A stretch of DNA of 64,000 nucleotides from Brevundimonas goettingensis (GCF_017487405.1 NZ_CP062222.1:1845001-1909000); one strand, 5' to 3'; shown: positions 27,058 through 36,456, counted from the stretch's first letter. Notes: generated by a model not told the origin, from the sequence alone. Numbers and translations: made by a program.

Positions 27058-27990
27058 ATGGCCATCCCCGCTTCCCTCCAGAAGGGCCTCAAACTGCCGG
27101 TCATCGAGGCGCCGATGTTCCTCGTCTCCGGGCCCGACCTGGTGGTCGAGTGCTGCAACGCGGGCGTCATCGGCACCTTCCCCTCGCTGAACCAGCGCAC
27201 CACCGAGGGCTATCGGGACTGGCTGGTCGAGATCAAGTCGCGCCTCAACGACGACGCCGCGGCCTTCGGGGTCAACCACATCGTCCACGGCTCCAACGAG
27301 CGTCTGATGGCCGATCTGGCGGTGACGGTGGAGCACAAGGTGCCGCTGGTCATCACCTCCCTCGGCGCCGTCAAGGATCTGGTCGACGCGGTCCACGGCT
27401 ACGGCGGCGTGGTCTTCCACGACATCGCCAACGTCCGCCATGCGAAGAACGCGGCCAAGGCGGGCGTCGACGGCCTGATCCTGGTCGCCAACGGCGCGGG
27501 CGGCCACGCCGGCATCGTCAACCCCTTCGCCCTGGTCAATGAGGTGCGGGAGTTCTTCAAGGGGACCATCATCCTGTCGGGCTGTCTGTCGAACGGCCAG
27601 GACGTCGCCGCCGCCCTGATGATGGGCGCCGACTTCGCCTATATGGGCACCCGCTTCATCAACACGACCGAGGCCATGGCGTCCGACGGCTACAAGGCGA
27701 TGATCATCGACTCGGGCGCGACCGACATCGTCCACACTCCAGCGGTCTCGGGCATCCCGGCCAACTTCATGATCAAGTCGCTGGAAGCCAACGGCATCGA
27801 TCCCAAGACCCTGCCCGAGCACAAGCTGGACATGGGCGAGGAGGCCCGGGCCTGGAAGACCGTCTGGTCCGCCGGTCAGGGCGCGGGCACGGTCCACGAC
27901 GTGGTCCCGGCCGCCGAACTGGTCGCCCGCCTGCGCAGCGAGTACGCTGTGGCCTCGGCCGCCTTCGCCACGAAGGTCGGCGTCGCCTGA
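27058..27990 (+). CDS. Nitronate monooxygenase (2-nitropropane dioxygenase family)
   Basis: The 310-residue FMN-dependent TIM-barrel enzyme oxidises nitronates such as propionate-3-nitronate. The N-terminus LPVIEAPMFLVSGPDLVVECCNAG is characteristic, as are GVNHIVHGSN, the LVANGAGGHAG block with the active-site His, and LSGCLSNGQDVAAALMMGADFAYMGTRF binding FMN phosphate. A GAGGAGA ribosome-binding site precedes ATG 27058. The next gene starts 10 bases after the stop. The role is probably detoxification. Confidence 0.92.
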   Translation: MAIPASLQKGLKLPVIEAPMFLVSGPDLVVECCNAGVIGTFPSLNQRTTEGYRDWLVEIKSRLNDDAAAFGVNHIVHGSNERLMADLAVTVEHKVPLVITSLGAVKDLVDAVHGYGGVVFHDIANVRHAKNAAKAGVDGLILVANGAGGHAGIVNPFALVNEVREFFKGTIILSGCLSNGQDVAAALMMGADFAYMGTRFINTTEAMASDGYKAMIIDSGATDIVHTPAVSGIPANFMIKSLEANGIDPKTLPEHKLDMGEEARAWKTVWSAGQGAGTVHDVVPAAELVARLRSEYAVASAAFATKVGVA

Positions 27991-28000
27991 GGACACTCCG

Positions 28001-28513
28001 ATGCTCGCCACGGCCCTGCTCCTGACCCTCGCCGCCGCCTCTGATCCCCTGGCGCCCGCGCGTCAGGGCCAGGTCCAGTGCTACGATCCGCTCCCGGCCC
28101 AGAAGCTGTGCCGGGCCATCGGCTCCTATGCCTTCGGCGCTGACGGAACGATCACCAGCCTGGCCGAAACCCGGCTGCAGGACAGCCCGGTCATCGTCAT
28201 GTTCGCCCGTAGCGCGGTCGTCATCCGCGACGGCAAGGAGTGCTCCAACGGGGACCTCAAGGAGGCCGACATCGAGAAGATCGAGATCGACGGCCAACCG
28301 TTGCCCGCCGCCGCCCTGGCCCAGGTCAGACCCCAGATCATCGCCGGCCTGCCTGACTTCATGAAGGGCGGCGAGCCCCTGTGTTCGGCCTATGCGGCCA
28401 ACGCCGACGGCACGATGACCGCGACCGCGGACGTCGGCGGCGTCGCCCATCCCGAGCTGACCGCCACGGTCATGTGGGTGAACCCCGCCGACGGCTGGAA
28501 GGTCGTTCCCTAG
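28001..28513 (+). CDS. Hypothetical exported protein
   Basis: The 170-residue product has a short signal-like N-terminus (MLATALLLTLAAASDPLAPA), suggesting periplasmic location. Three or four Cys residues are spread through the protein (VQCYDP, KLCRAIG, KECSNG, PLCSAY), which could form disulphides. There is no motif I recognise. It begins 10 bases after the nitronate monooxygenase stop and is probably in the same operon. Confidence 0.65.
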   Translation: MLATALLLTLAAASDPLAPARQGQVQCYDPLPAQKLCRAIGSYAFGADGTITSLAETRLQDSPVIVMFARSAVVIRDGKECSNGDLKEADIEKIEIDGQPLPAAALAQVRPQIIAGLPDFMKGGEPLCSAYAANADGTMTATADVGGVAHPELTATVMWVNPADGWKVVP

Positions 28514-28582
28514 GCCAGCCCCGGGTGCGGCCTCCGGTCGCGACCCCATACGCAGGCGGTGCAATCGGGGCTAGGCAGGGGC

Positions 28583-29347
28583 ATGACTCGCCTTCTCGCC
28601 TTCATCGCCCTCGCCACCGGGCTCGCCGCCTCCCCCGCCCTGGGCCAGACCTCGACGGGCGCCCACAGTGTCCAGTCCGGCGGCGGCAGCCAGACCCACG
28701 GCGAGCGCCCTCACCTGCTTTGGCCCCGCGGCGACTGGGCCTTCAGCATGGGGGCCGGAACGGACAACCGCTCCAAGGACGCCTCCAAGTCGCTGGGCGA
28801 TCCCTATGTCTCCGCCTCGGCCGACTGGGAGGGCGAAGGCGGTCTGTTCTACGCCGGAGCCGGGGCCGAGACGATCGACGCCGGCGGCTCGGACCTCCAG
28901 CTCGAAGCCTTCATCGGTATGCAGCCGGAGCTTGCGGGCTTCGACCTCGACCTGTCCGTGACGCGCCAGTGGCGGATCGACGCCGATCCGGGCGCCGACG
29001 CCGACAACTGGGAGATCACCGCCAACGTCAGCCGCTCCATCGGCAAGGCCAGCGGCCGGCTGCAGTTCCAGACCTCGCCGGACGGCGCCGGCGCTACGGG
29101 CCGCTGGACCTGGGTTGAGGCCCGCCTCGGCTGGACCTTCACCGACCGCCTCAAGGGCACGGCCGCCATCGGCCGCCGCGAGCAGCAGGACTCGGTCGAC
29201 TACACCGGCTGGAACGCCGGGGTGACCTGGTCCATGAGCCGTCACCTCGACCTCGACCTGCGCTGGTATGACACCAACGCCGACCCGGGCGCCTCTGAAG
29301 CGCAGTACGGCTCGGCCCTTGTCGCCGCCGTCAACTACGCCTTCTGA
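28583..29347 (+). CDS. TorF family putative porin / outer membrane beta-barrel
   Basis: Read from ATG 28583 this gives 254 residues with a clear signal peptide (MTRLLAFIALATGLAASPALGQ). Alternating beta strands follow, including SASADWEGEGGLFYAGAGAE, LQLEAFIGMQPELAGFDLDLSV, WNAGVTWSMSRHLDLDLRWYDT and a terminal Phe, as expected for a barrel recognised by the Bam complex. The layout matches the TorF-like family. Its cargo is unknown. Its stop codon abuts that of the convergent cystathionine gene. Confidence 0.75.
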   Translation: MTRLLAFIALATGLAASPALGQTSTGAHSVQSGGGSQTHGERPHLLWPRGDWAFSMGAGTDNRSKDASKSLGDPYVSASADWEGEGGLFYAGAGAETIDAGGSDLQLEAFIGMQPELAGFDLDLSVTRQWRIDADPGADADNWEITANVSRSIGKASGRLQFQTSPDGAGATGRWTWVEARLGWTFTDRLKGTAAIGRREQQDSVDYTGWNAGVTWSMSRHLDLDLRWYDTNADPGASEAQYGSALVAAVNYAF

Positions 29348-30511
29348 TCAGACAGACAGCGCCTGATCCAGGTCGGCGATCAGGTCCTCGACGTCCTCCA
29401 CGCCCACGGACAGGCGGATCAGGTTGTCGGTGACGCCCCCGGCCTCGCGGACCTCCCTCGGCACACTGGCGTGGGTCATGATGGCCGGGTGGTTGACCAG
29501 GCTCTCCACCCCACCGAGCGACTCGGCCAGGGTGAAGACCCTGACGCTCTCCAGCACCCGCTTGGTCCGCTCCAGATCGCCGTCGATCAACACCGTCACC
29601 ATCCCGCCGAAGCCCTTCATCTGGCTGGCCGCGAGAGCATGCTGCGGATGGCTGACCAGACCTGGATAGATGACCTTCTGCACCCCCTCGCGGTCCTCCA
29701 GCCAGCGGGCCACGGCCATGGCGTTCTCGCAGTGGGCCTTCATCCGGAGGCCCAGGGTCTTCAGCCCCCGGTTGGCCAGGAAGGCGTCGAACGGCCCCAT
29801 CACCCCGCCGACCGAGTTCTGCAGGAACTTCAGCTCCTTGGCGACGTCATCATTGCCCGCCACCAGCACCCCGCCGATGATGTCCGAGTGCCCGTTCAGG
29901 TACTTGGTCGCCGAGTGCATGACGACGTCGGCGCCCAGGGCCAGCGGCTGCTGGCAGAAGGGGGTGGCGAAGGTGTTGTCGACGATCAGCAGCAGGCCGT
30001 GGGCCTTGGCGACCTTCGACAGGGCGGCGATGTCCGCGATCTTCATCAGCGGGTTGGTCGGTGTCTCGACCCACAGCATCTTGGTCTTGGGCGTGATGGC
30101 CGCCTCGACTGCGGCGATGTCCGACAGGTCGACATAGGCGAAGTCCAGCCCCATCGAGCGCCGGCGCACCCGCTCGAACAGCCGCCAGGAGCCGCCGTAC
30201 AGGTCGTCGCCGGTGACGATGTGCGACCCGGCGTCCAGCAGCTCCAGCGCCGTCGAGGTCGCCGCCATGCCGCTGGCGAAACCGAAGGCCTGAACCCCGC
30301 CCTCCAGGTCGGCGATACAGGCCTCGAACGCCTCCCGCGTCGGGTTCTTGCCGCGCGCGTACTCATAGCCCTTGTTCACGCCCGGGCTCTCCTGGGCATA
30401 GGTCGAGGTGGCGTAGATCGGCGTCATCACGGCGCCCGTCGTGGGGTCGGGCCGCTGGCCGGCGTGGATGGCCCGGGTCGAGAAGCCTTGGGAGTTCTTG
30501 AGGTCGGCCAT
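29348..30511 (-). CDS. Cystathionine gamma-synthase / gamma-lyase (PLP)
   Basis: The 387-residue Cys/Met-metabolism PLP enzyme is read from ATG 30511. It shows TRAIHAGQRPDPTTGAVMTPIY at the start, YEYARGKNPTREAFE, ASGMAATSTALELL, VETPTNPLMKI and the PLP-Lys in MHSATKYLNGHSDIIGG. Sequence alone does not separate synthase from lyase. Because cystathionine beta-synthase is in the same operon, a gamma-lyase role in the reverse transsulfuration route to cysteine is more likely. Its ATG overlaps the stop of the preceding hydrolase (TGATG). Confidence 0.9.
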   Translation of the reverse strand: MADLKNSQGFSTRAIHAGQRPDPTTGAVMTPIYATSTYAQESPGVNKGYEYARGKNPTREAFEACIADLEGGVQAFGFASGMAATSTALELLDAGSHIVTGDDLYGGSWRLFERVRRRSMGLDFAYVDLSDIAAVEAAITPKTKMLWVETPTNPLMKIADIAALSKVAKAHGLLLIVDNTFATPFCQQPLALGADVVMHSATKYLNGHSDIIGGVLVAGNDDVAKELKFLQNSVGGVMGPFDAFLANRGLKTLGLRMKAHCENAMAVARWLEDREGVQKVIYPGLVSHPQHALAASQMKGFGGMVTVLIDGDLERTKRVLESVRVFTLAESLGGVESLVNHPAIMTHASVPREVREAGGVTDNLIRLSVGVEDVEDLIADLDQALSV

Positions 30512-31257
30512 CACGGCTCCTGTCTGTCGGAAGAGACGCCGAGCTGTTCGGCGAAGAAGGTCTGGCTGCGGGTATAGACGTCGGACCACTGGGCCGCCGT
30601 CATCAGATGGCCGGCGCCGCGCGTCACCTGCACCCGCACTGGCACGTCGGCGTCCAGCAGGAACTGGCGCCAGCGCTGCGTGGAGGCGGGCGAGACGACC
30701 CGGTCGCGCTCCGAGCGCAGGATCAGCACCGGGATGCGTCGCGTGGGGTGGCGCGGGATATAGACGTCCCAGCCGCCGCAGACGGCGATGGCCGCCGACG
30801 CCCGACTGTCGCCCAGCGCCCCGTCCACGGCGATGTAGGAGCCCAGGGAATAGCCGACGACGCCGGTCCGGCGGCGATCCACACTCTGCCCGATCAGCCA
30901 TTCGATCCCGTCGCGCGCGCAGTCGCGCCAGGCCTCCATCGTCGGCTCGCGCCGCACGACGTCGTCCTCGGCCGCGTCCAGATAGGTCGGGGCCAGGGCC
31001 AGATAGCCGTCCACCGCGAACTGCCGCGCGAAGGCCAGCTGGTCCAGCCCCATCCCGCCCGAGCCGTGGATGTAGACCACCCCGGCCCCATTGGCATTCG
31101 CGCCGGGCCGGAAGGCGATCGCCCGGATGGTCTTGCCGTTGCTCTGATACGCGACCCGCTCGGTCGTGACCCCGTCCACGGGCGGCGGCGTCTGCGCCAG
31201 CACCGGGCCCGCCACGGTCAGCACACCGGCCGCGCCCAGAAGCTCGCGCCGCCTCAC
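30511..31257 (-). CDS. Exported dienelactone hydrolase-like alpha/beta hydrolase (second of pair)
   Basis: The 248-residue protein starts at GTG 31257, overlapping the previous stop as GTGA. It begins VRRRELLGAAGVLTVAGPVLAQ, which looks like a Tat-type signal (RR-x-x-LLG) with an AxA-like cleavage site. The hydrolase domain has YIHGSGGMG (oxyanion region), the nucleophile elbow GYSLGSY and a late AGHLMTAAQW with the catalytic His. The dienelactone-hydrolase-type fold is likely, with an unknown substrate. It lies between the partner hydrolase and the cystathionine gamma enzyme. Confidence 0.82.
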   Translation of the reverse strand: MRRRELLGAAGVLTVAGPVLAQTPPPVDGVTTERVAYQSNGKTIRAIAFRPGANANGAGVVYIHGSGGMGLDQLAFARQFAVDGYLALAPTYLDAAEDDVVRREPTMEAWRDCARDGIEWLIGQSVDRRRTGVVGYSLGSYIAVDGALGDSRASAAIAVCGGWDVYIPRHPTRRIPVLILRSERDRVVSPASTQRWRQFLLDADVPVRVQVTRGAGHLMTAAQWSDVYTRSQTFFAEQLGVSSDRQEP

Positions 31258-32000
31258 GCCCCACTCCTCAGCTCGTCGCGCAGGAAGCGGTGGGCGGTGT
31301 CGAAGATGCCGCGCCACTCGGCGGGTTCGGGCACATGGTGGTCGCTGTCCAGCACCTCGACCTCGACATGGACCCCGGCGCGGCGCAGCGTCCGCTCCCA
31401 GTTGCGGGTCACGCCCGGCTCGACCACCGGATCGCCGTCGGCCAGGATCAGCAGGGTCGGCGGCTTCCTCAGGATCTGCTCGACCTCGCGCCGGCCGCCC
31501 GCCGCTATGGCCACCACGGCCCGGGCCGGGGCGTCCGACACCGCCAGTTCGCAGGCCATGAAGCCCCCGCGCGAGAAGCCGATGATGCCGATCCGCCCGG
31601 GGTCCACGCCGGGCTGGGTCGCCAGCCAATTGAAGCCGTCCAGCGCCGCCTGCCTCTGGAACGCGCCGCGGCCCTCGCGCCGCCCCTCGGGATCGGCGCC
31701 GAACCAGGCCGGGAAGGCCACCGTATAGCCCCGCGCCGCCAGCCGGGTCGCGTCCTCCAGCCAGCGCCGGATCTCCAGCGCCGCCCCGCCCCCGCCGTGC
31801 AGCAGCAGGATCCCGGCGCCCGCCATCGGTAGGCCTTCCGTCGGCGGGCTGAACAGCACGACGGTGATGTCCTCGCCCCCGCTGGGATAGGTCCCCGTGG
31901 CGATGCGCGGCGCCGCCTGGGCCCACGCCGGAGCGCCGCCCGCCGTCGCTGCGATCGACGCCGCCAGCAGCCCCAGACCGGTCCGGCGGGTCAGGTCCAT
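31254..32000 (-). CDS. Exported dienelactone hydrolase-like alpha/beta hydrolase (first of pair)
   Basis: The 248-residue protein has a twin-arginine-like signal (MDLTRRTGLGLLAASIAATA ... AWAQ). It has a hydrolase domain with LLLHGGGGAA, the nucleophile elbow GFSRGGFMA, an Asp in LADGDPVVEP and a His in SDHHVPEP. It is related to the next gene in length and order of motifs, suggesting an old tandem duplication, although identity is low. It begins one base after the cystathionine beta-synthase stop. Confidence 0.82.
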   Translation of the reverse strand: MDLTRRTGLGLLAASIAATAGGAPAWAQAAPRIATGTYPSGGEDITVVLFSPPTEGLPMAGAGILLLHGGGGAALEIRRWLEDATRLAARGYTVAFPAWFGADPEGRREGRGAFQRQAALDGFNWLATQPGVDPGRIGIIGFSRGGFMACELAVSDAPARAVVAIAAGGRREVEQILRKPPTLLILADGDPVVEPGVTRNWERTLRRAGVHVEVEVLDSDHHVPEPAEWRGIFDTAHRFLRDELRSGA

Positions 32001-32001
32001 C

Positions 32002-33405
32002 CTACCGGTTCAGGCTCAGGTGGTTGATCAGGTCGACGCGGGCGATCAGGCCGACGAAGGTCTCGCCGTCCAGCACGATCGCCACCCGGTCACGGTCGAA
32101 CAGGGGGATCAGGGCGTCCAGCGGCTCATTGACCTGCACCGTGTCCAGATTGCGGGTCATGGCCTCGGAGACCGGCTTGGCGAACCGCTCCTTTCGGGTG
32201 ATCTCGTCGGTGTTCATGATGTGGACGATGTCGCTCTCGTCAAGGATGCCGACCAGACGGCCGTCCTGGATCACCGGCAGCTGCGACACATCGTTGGAGC
32301 GCATCCGCTTGAAGGCCGAGTCGAGGCTGTCTGTCGGGCCGGCGACGACCACCTCGCCGTCGGCGTATTTGCGGCTGATCAGGTCGGCGAGGTTGCCCTG
32401 GATCGGGTCGTCGCCGAGGCCCTGATCGGCCAGCCAGGCGTCGTTATAGACCTTGGACAGGTACTTGGCGCCCGTGTCGCAGACCAGGGTCACGCAGCGC
32501 TTCGGCTCGGTCTGTTCGCGGCACCAGCGCAGGGCCGTGGCCAGCAGGGTGCCCGAGGACGAGCCCGCCAGAATGCCCTCCTTGAGCAGCAGCTCGCGCA
32601 CCGCCGCGATCGCCTCGGCGTCCGGGATCGAATAGGCCTTGTCGATCAGGCTCATGTCGGCTGTGTCCGGCACGAAGTTCTGGCCGATGCCCTCGACGGT
32701 GTAGCTGCCCTCCGGCCCCGGCACGCCCTCGTTGACGATGCCCGCGAGGGTCGAGCCGACCGGGTCGGCAAGGATGATCTCGGCCTTGGAGCCGACGCTC
32801 TTCAGGAACTGCGCCGTGCCGGTGATGGTGCCGCCCGAGCCGATGCCGGCGACGAAGGCGTCGACGTCGTGGTCCAGCTGCTCCCATATCTCCGGCCCCG
32901 TGGTCTTCACATGGGCGGCCGAGTTGGCGTCATTGGCGAACTGGTTGACGTAGTAGCCGCCGGGGATCTGCTGGGCCAGGCGCTCGGCCATGTCGGTATA
33001 GTAGTCGGGATGGCCGTGCGGCACGTCCGACCGCGTCAGCCGAACGTCGGCGCCCATGGCGCGCAGGTGCTGGATCTTCTCCTTGGACATCTTGTCGGGG
33101 ATGACCAGCAGGACCTTGTAGCCCTTGTTCTGACCGACCAGCGTCAGGGCCAGGCCGGTGTTGCCCGCCGTGGCCTCGACGATCGTGCCGCCGGGCTTGA
33201 GCCAGCCTTCCTTCTCGGCCGCCTCGATCATCGACAGGGCGATGCGGTCCTTGATCGAGCCGCCGGGGTTCTGGGCCTCCAGCTTCAGGAACAGGCGGCA
33301 CTTGCCCGTGTCGATCCGCGTCACCTCCACCATCGGCGTCTTGCCGATCAGGTCCAGCAGGGAGCCGGAGGGCTTGCTGAGGGTGGGCGCGTCAGCGATC
33401 GGCAT
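32002..33405 (-). CDS. Cystathionine beta-synthase with CBS domain pair
   Basis: The 467-residue PLP enzyme condenses serine and homocysteine to cystathionine. The PLP-Lys is in NPGGSIKDRIAL, the substrate loop EATAGNTGLAL, and the phosphate-binding GSGGTITG follow. Two CBS motifs occupy about residues 345-467, ending in DLINHLSLN. Cysteine synthase is a close relative, but the CBS-domain pair and the gamma-lyase in the same operon favour beta-synthase. No heme-binding N-terminus is present, as in other bacterial forms. It heads the four-gene operon. Confidence 0.9.
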   Translation of the reverse strand: MPIADAPTLSKPSGSLLDLIGKTPMVEVTRIDTGKCRLFLKLEAQNPGGSIKDRIALSMIEAAEKEGWLKPGGTIVEATAGNTGLALTLVGQNKGYKVLLVIPDKMSKEKIQHLRAMGADVRLTRSDVPHGHPDYYTDMAERLAQQIPGGYYVNQFANDANSAAHVKTTGPEIWEQLDHDVDAFVAGIGSGGTITGTAQFLKSVGSKAEIILADPVGSTLAGIVNEGVPGPEGSYTVEGIGQNFVPDTADMSLIDKAYSIPDAEAIAAVRELLLKEGILAGSSSGTLLATALRWCREQTEPKRCVTLVCDTGAKYLSKVYNDAWLADQGLGDDPIQGNLADLISRKYADGEVVVAGPTDSLDSAFKRMRSNDVSQLPVIQDGRLVGILDESDIVHIMNTDEITRKERFAKPVSEAMTRNLDTVQVNEPLDALIPLFDRDRVAIVLDGETFVGLIARVDLINHLSLNR

Positions 33406-33503
33406 GGGTAGGCTCCGTGAAGGCTATGGCAGCGGAGGCTGGTCGCCCGGCCGGACAAGGTCAAGCCGCGCACGATCTTGCCTCGCGGACCCCAAACGCG
33501 CCG

Positions 33504-34088
33504 TCAGCGCGACCGTTTCCGGACCCACATGGCCGCGTCAGCCTCGGCCAGCCAGGTTTCCGCATCGGCCTGCTCGGCCCAGGCGCGTACCCCGAACGAG
33601 CCGCCCAGTTCGGTCTTCTGGCCTTCCCAGTCGAAGCCGTCGGTGGCCAGGGCCTCGGCCAGCCGCTTCGCCTTGTCCCGCCCCTCCTCGATGCCCGCGT
33701 TGAGCATCAGCAGGGCGAACTCGTCGCCGCCCAAGCGTCCGACCGCATCCGATTCGCGCACATTGGCCAACAGCAGCTCGGCGACCCGCACCAGGGCCGC
33801 GTCCCCGGCGGCGTGGCCCAGCCGGTCGTTGACCCCCTTGAACCCGTCCAGATCGAGGTACAGCACCACCGCCGGCGCGTCATAGCGGGTGCAATAGGCC
33901 ATGGTCCGGTTCATCGCCGCGACGAAGCCGCGCCGGTTCAGGGCGGGCGTCAGGACGTCGTGATCCGCCGCCGCCTCGGCCGCCTCGGCCCGCTTCTCGA
34001 GGAAGTGAGCCTGGATGCGCAAGGCCTCGACCTCGGCGCGCAGGCGCTCGACTTCGGACTTCAACTCTGTGTCGGCCGCGTCAGTCAC
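33504..34088 (-). CDS. Diguanylate cyclase (GGDEF domain)
   Basis: About 194 residues are read from GTG 34088, which has GGAG eleven bases upstream; the true start is uncertain. A coiled N-terminal segment (EVERLRAEVEALRIQAHFLEKRAEAA) leads into one GGDEF domain. The catalytic motif is an intact RLGGDEF, and an RESD five residues before it is a proper allosteric I-site, so c-di-GMP synthesis with product inhibition is likely. No sensor domain is visible. It is cytoplasmic, and is divergent from purE. Confidence 0.88.
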   Translation of the reverse strand: MTDAADTELKSEVERLRAEVEALRIQAHFLEKRAEAAEAAADHDVLTPALNRRGFVAAMNRTMAYCTRYDAPAVVLYLDLDGFKGVNDRLGHAAGDAALVRVAELLLANVRESDAVGRLGGDEFALLMLNAGIEEGRDKAKRLAEALATDGFDWEGQKTELGGSFGVRAWAEQADAETWLAEADAAMWVRKRSR

Positions 34089-34213
34089 GGTCGGCGAAAC
34101 TCCGGGAGGGCGCGACTCACTGGGTCGGCGGAACTGGCGATATGCTAGCGCCCTTGGTTGCGGGCGCAACGCGTGTGCTGTAACGGGCCGCTTTCCGCGA
34201 CAGGAGGCCTGAG

Positions 34214-34705
34214 ATGGCGACTTCTTCGACGCCGGTGGCGATCATCATGGGCAGCCGGTCCGACTGGCCGACGATGAGACACGCCGCCGATGCGCTCGAC
34301 GCCCTGGGCGTGGCCTGGGAGGCGAAGGTCGTCTCCGCCCACCGCACGCCCCAGCGCCTCTATGAGGTCGCCACCGGAGCGAAAGCCGCGGGCTTCAAGC
34401 TGATCATCGCCGGCGCCGGCGGCGCGGCCCACCTGCCCGGCATGGCCGCCTCCATGACCGACCTGCCGGTGCTCGGCGTGCCGGTGCAGTCGAAAGCGCT
34501 CAGCGGCCTGGACTCCCTGCTCTCGATCGTCCAGATGCCCGGCGGCGTGCCGGTCGCCACCCTGGCTATCGGAGAGGCGGGCGCCAAGAACGCCGGCCTG
34601 CTCGCCGCCCAGATCCTGGCCCTGTCGGACGAAGCCCTGGCGGAACGCCTATCCGCGTATCGCACCGCCCAGACCGACGCCGTCGCCGAAACGGTCGAGG
34701 ACTGA
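34214..34705 (+). CDS. purE: N5-carboxyaminoimidazole ribonucleotide mutase
   Basis: The 163-residue enzyme of purine synthesis moves the carboxyl from N5-CAIR to CAIR. Signatures are [19 protein letters not shown] at the N-terminus, the [14 protein letters not shown] loop with the catalytic His, [13 protein letters not shown] and [29 protein letters not shown]. An AGGAGG-like site precedes ATG 34214. It ends directly against purK with no gap. Confidence 0.96.
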   Translation: MATSSTPVAIIMGSRSDWPTMRHAADALDALGVAWEAKVVSAHRTPQRLYEVATGAKAAGFKLIIAGAGGAAHLPGMAASMTDLPVLGVPVQSKALSGLDSLLSIVQMPGGVPVATLAIGEAGAKNAGLLAAQILALSDEALAERLSAYRTAQTDAVAETVED

Positions 34706-35785
34706 GTGGCCCTTCCCCTGCCCCCCGGCTCGACCATCGGCATCCTCGGCGGCGGCCAGCTGGGCCGGATGCTGTCCCAGGCCGCTTCGAAGCTGGGCTT
34801 CGACGTCGTCATCCTCGACCCGGAGGAGAACTCTCCCGCCGGTCGCGTCTCGCGCGGCCAGATCGTCGCCGCCTATGACGACCCCACCGCCCTGACCGTT
34901 CTCGGCCGGGTCTCGGACGTCGTCACCTTCGAGTTCGAGAACGTCCCGGCCGCCTCGGTCGAGACCCTGGCCGGCGCGGGCGCCCTCGTCGCCCCCGGCC
35001 CGACCGCGCTTTCGACCGCCCAGGACCGGGTCGTCGAAAAGACCTTCCTCAACGCCGTCGGCGCCACCACCGTCGACTTCGCCCAGGTGGACACGGTCGA
35101 GGACCTGGTCGCCGGTCTGGAGCGGCTGGGCGTCCCCGCCCTGCTCAAGACCCGCCGTGAGGGCTATGACGGCAAGGGCCAGGTCTGGATCCGCAACGTC
35201 TCCGAGGCCGCCGACGCCTTCGCCGCCATCGGCGAACGCCCGGCCATTCTGGAAGCGAAGGCCGCCTTCAAGCGCGAACTCTCGGTCATCGCCGCCCGGG
35301 GCCACGACGGCTCCGTCGCCGTCTATCCACTGGGAGAGAACCACCACGCCGACGGGGTCCTCTCGACCACTCTGGCTCCGGCCAGGGTCGATGCGAAGAC
35401 CGCCGCCCGCGCCATCGAGATCGCCGAGGCCATCCTCGACGGCCTCGACTACATCGGCGTCATCGGGGTCGAGCTGTTCGACCTCGGCAAGGGTGTCCTG
35501 CTGGTCAATGAGATCGCGCCGCGCGTCCACAACACGGGCCACTGGACCCAGGACGGCTGCGTCTGCGACCAGTTCGAACAGCACATCCGCGCCATCGCCG
35601 GCTGGCCTCTGGGCCCCACCGCCGCCCACGCCCGCATCGAGATGACCAATCTGCTCGGCGATGCCGTCGACCAGTGGGCCGAGCTGGCCGCCGAACCCGA
35701 CGCCCGCCTGCACCTCTACGGCAAGACCGACGCCCGCCCGGGCCGCAAGATGGCCCATGTGAACCGGGTGCTCGGCAAGGCCTGA
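34706..35785 (+). CDS. purK: N5-carboxyaminoimidazole ribonucleotide synthase
   Basis: The 359-residue ATP-grasp enzyme carboxylates AIR with ATP and bicarbonate, feeding PurE. Visible are GILGGGQLGRMLSQAA, FEFENVPAASVETLA, KTRREGYDGKGQ of the ATP-grasp core, VIAARGHDGSVAVYPLGENHH and VELFDLGKGVLLVNEIAPRVHNTGHWT. The start is GTG, immediately after the purE stop, implying translational coupling. Length is usual. Confidence 0.95.
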   Translation: MALPLPPGSTIGILGGGQLGRMLSQAASKLGFDVVILDPEENSPAGRVSRGQIVAAYDDPTALTVLGRVSDVVTFEFENVPAASVETLAGAGALVAPGPTALSTAQDRVVEKTFLNAVGATTVDFAQVDTVEDLVAGLERLGVPALLKTRREGYDGKGQVWIRNVSEAADAFAAIGERPAILEAKAAFKRELSVIAARGHDGSVAVYPLGENHHADGVLSTTLAPARVDAKTAARAIEIAEAILDGLDYIGVIGVELFDLGKGVLLVNEIAPRVHNTGHWTQDGCVCDQFEQHIRAIAGWPLGPTAAHARIEMTNLLGDAVDQWAELAAEPDARLHLYGKTDARPGRKMAHVNRVLGKA

Positions 35786-35790
35786 TCCCG

Positions 35791-36456
35791 TCAGCGATAC
35801 CTGAGCTTCGCTAGCAAGTCCGTCACCCGCCGCAGCGGGGCCTCGAAGTCCTTGCCGGCCTTCCACTTCTCGAAGGTCATGACGTTCTCGATGCGCGCCG
35901 CGACGAAGGCCTCGGCCGCCTCCGGTCCGTCGAAAAGCCGCATCGTCAGGGCGGGGATCAGGATGCCCGACAGGATCGCCCGCTTGGAATAGTGGTTCCA
36001 GTCCGTCGCCGTGTCCCCGGCCCAGCGCCAGACGACGTCCGCGCTCTCCCAGGCCAGCGACAAGCCCAGATCGGCGTTTGTCGGCAGGGCCAGGAAGGCC
36101 GCGCAGCGCTTCGTCGCCTCCAGATGGTCCGCCCCGGCCTCGATTCGCGCCGAGACGCCCTGCGCGATTCGCTCGCGCATCTTCAGCGTCTCCGGCGGGG
36201 TCGCCTTCAGCGCTTCCAGCGTCATCGCGTCATGCCGGCGCGACAGCAGGGCCGCCAGATCGCGCGGGCCGTTGGGCAGCAGCAGCTCCTCGTCGCCGCG
36301 CGACAGCCCCTGAGCCTCACACGCGGCCCGCACCAGCCGCGAATTCCACCCAAAGGTCGGCGCACGCTGGATCGCGGCGTCCAGCACCGCCTGTTCCATA
36401 CGGTCGGCCCAGTCGCCCACGGGAGCTTCGTTCGACAGGTGCGGCGCTTCGGTCAT
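35791..36456 (-). CDS. COQ9 family ubiquinone biosynthesis protein
   Basis: The 221-residue protein matches the COQ9 family, typical of alphaproteobacteria and mitochondria. The N-terminal TetR-like helices (PTFGWNSRLVRAACEAQGLSRG) are followed by the COQ9 core with MRERIAQGVSARIEA and WRWAGDTATDWNHYSKRAILSGI, the conserved W-D-Y patch. In eukaryotes COQ9 binds lipids and supports the COQ7 hydroxylase; a similar accessory role is inferred here. It is convergent with purK (5 bases) and lies upstream of rpsU in divergent orientation. Confidence 0.93.
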   Translation of the reverse strand: MTEAPHLSNEAPVGDWADRMEQAVLDAAIQRAPTFGWNSRLVRAACEAQGLSRGDEELLLPNGPRDLAALLSRRHDAMTLEALKATPPETLKMRERIAQGVSARIEAGADHLEATKRCAAFLALPTNADLGLSLAWESADVVWRWAGDTATDWNHYSKRAILSGILIPALTMRLFDGPEAAEAFVAARIENVMTFEKWKAGKDFEAPLRRVTDLLAKLRYR

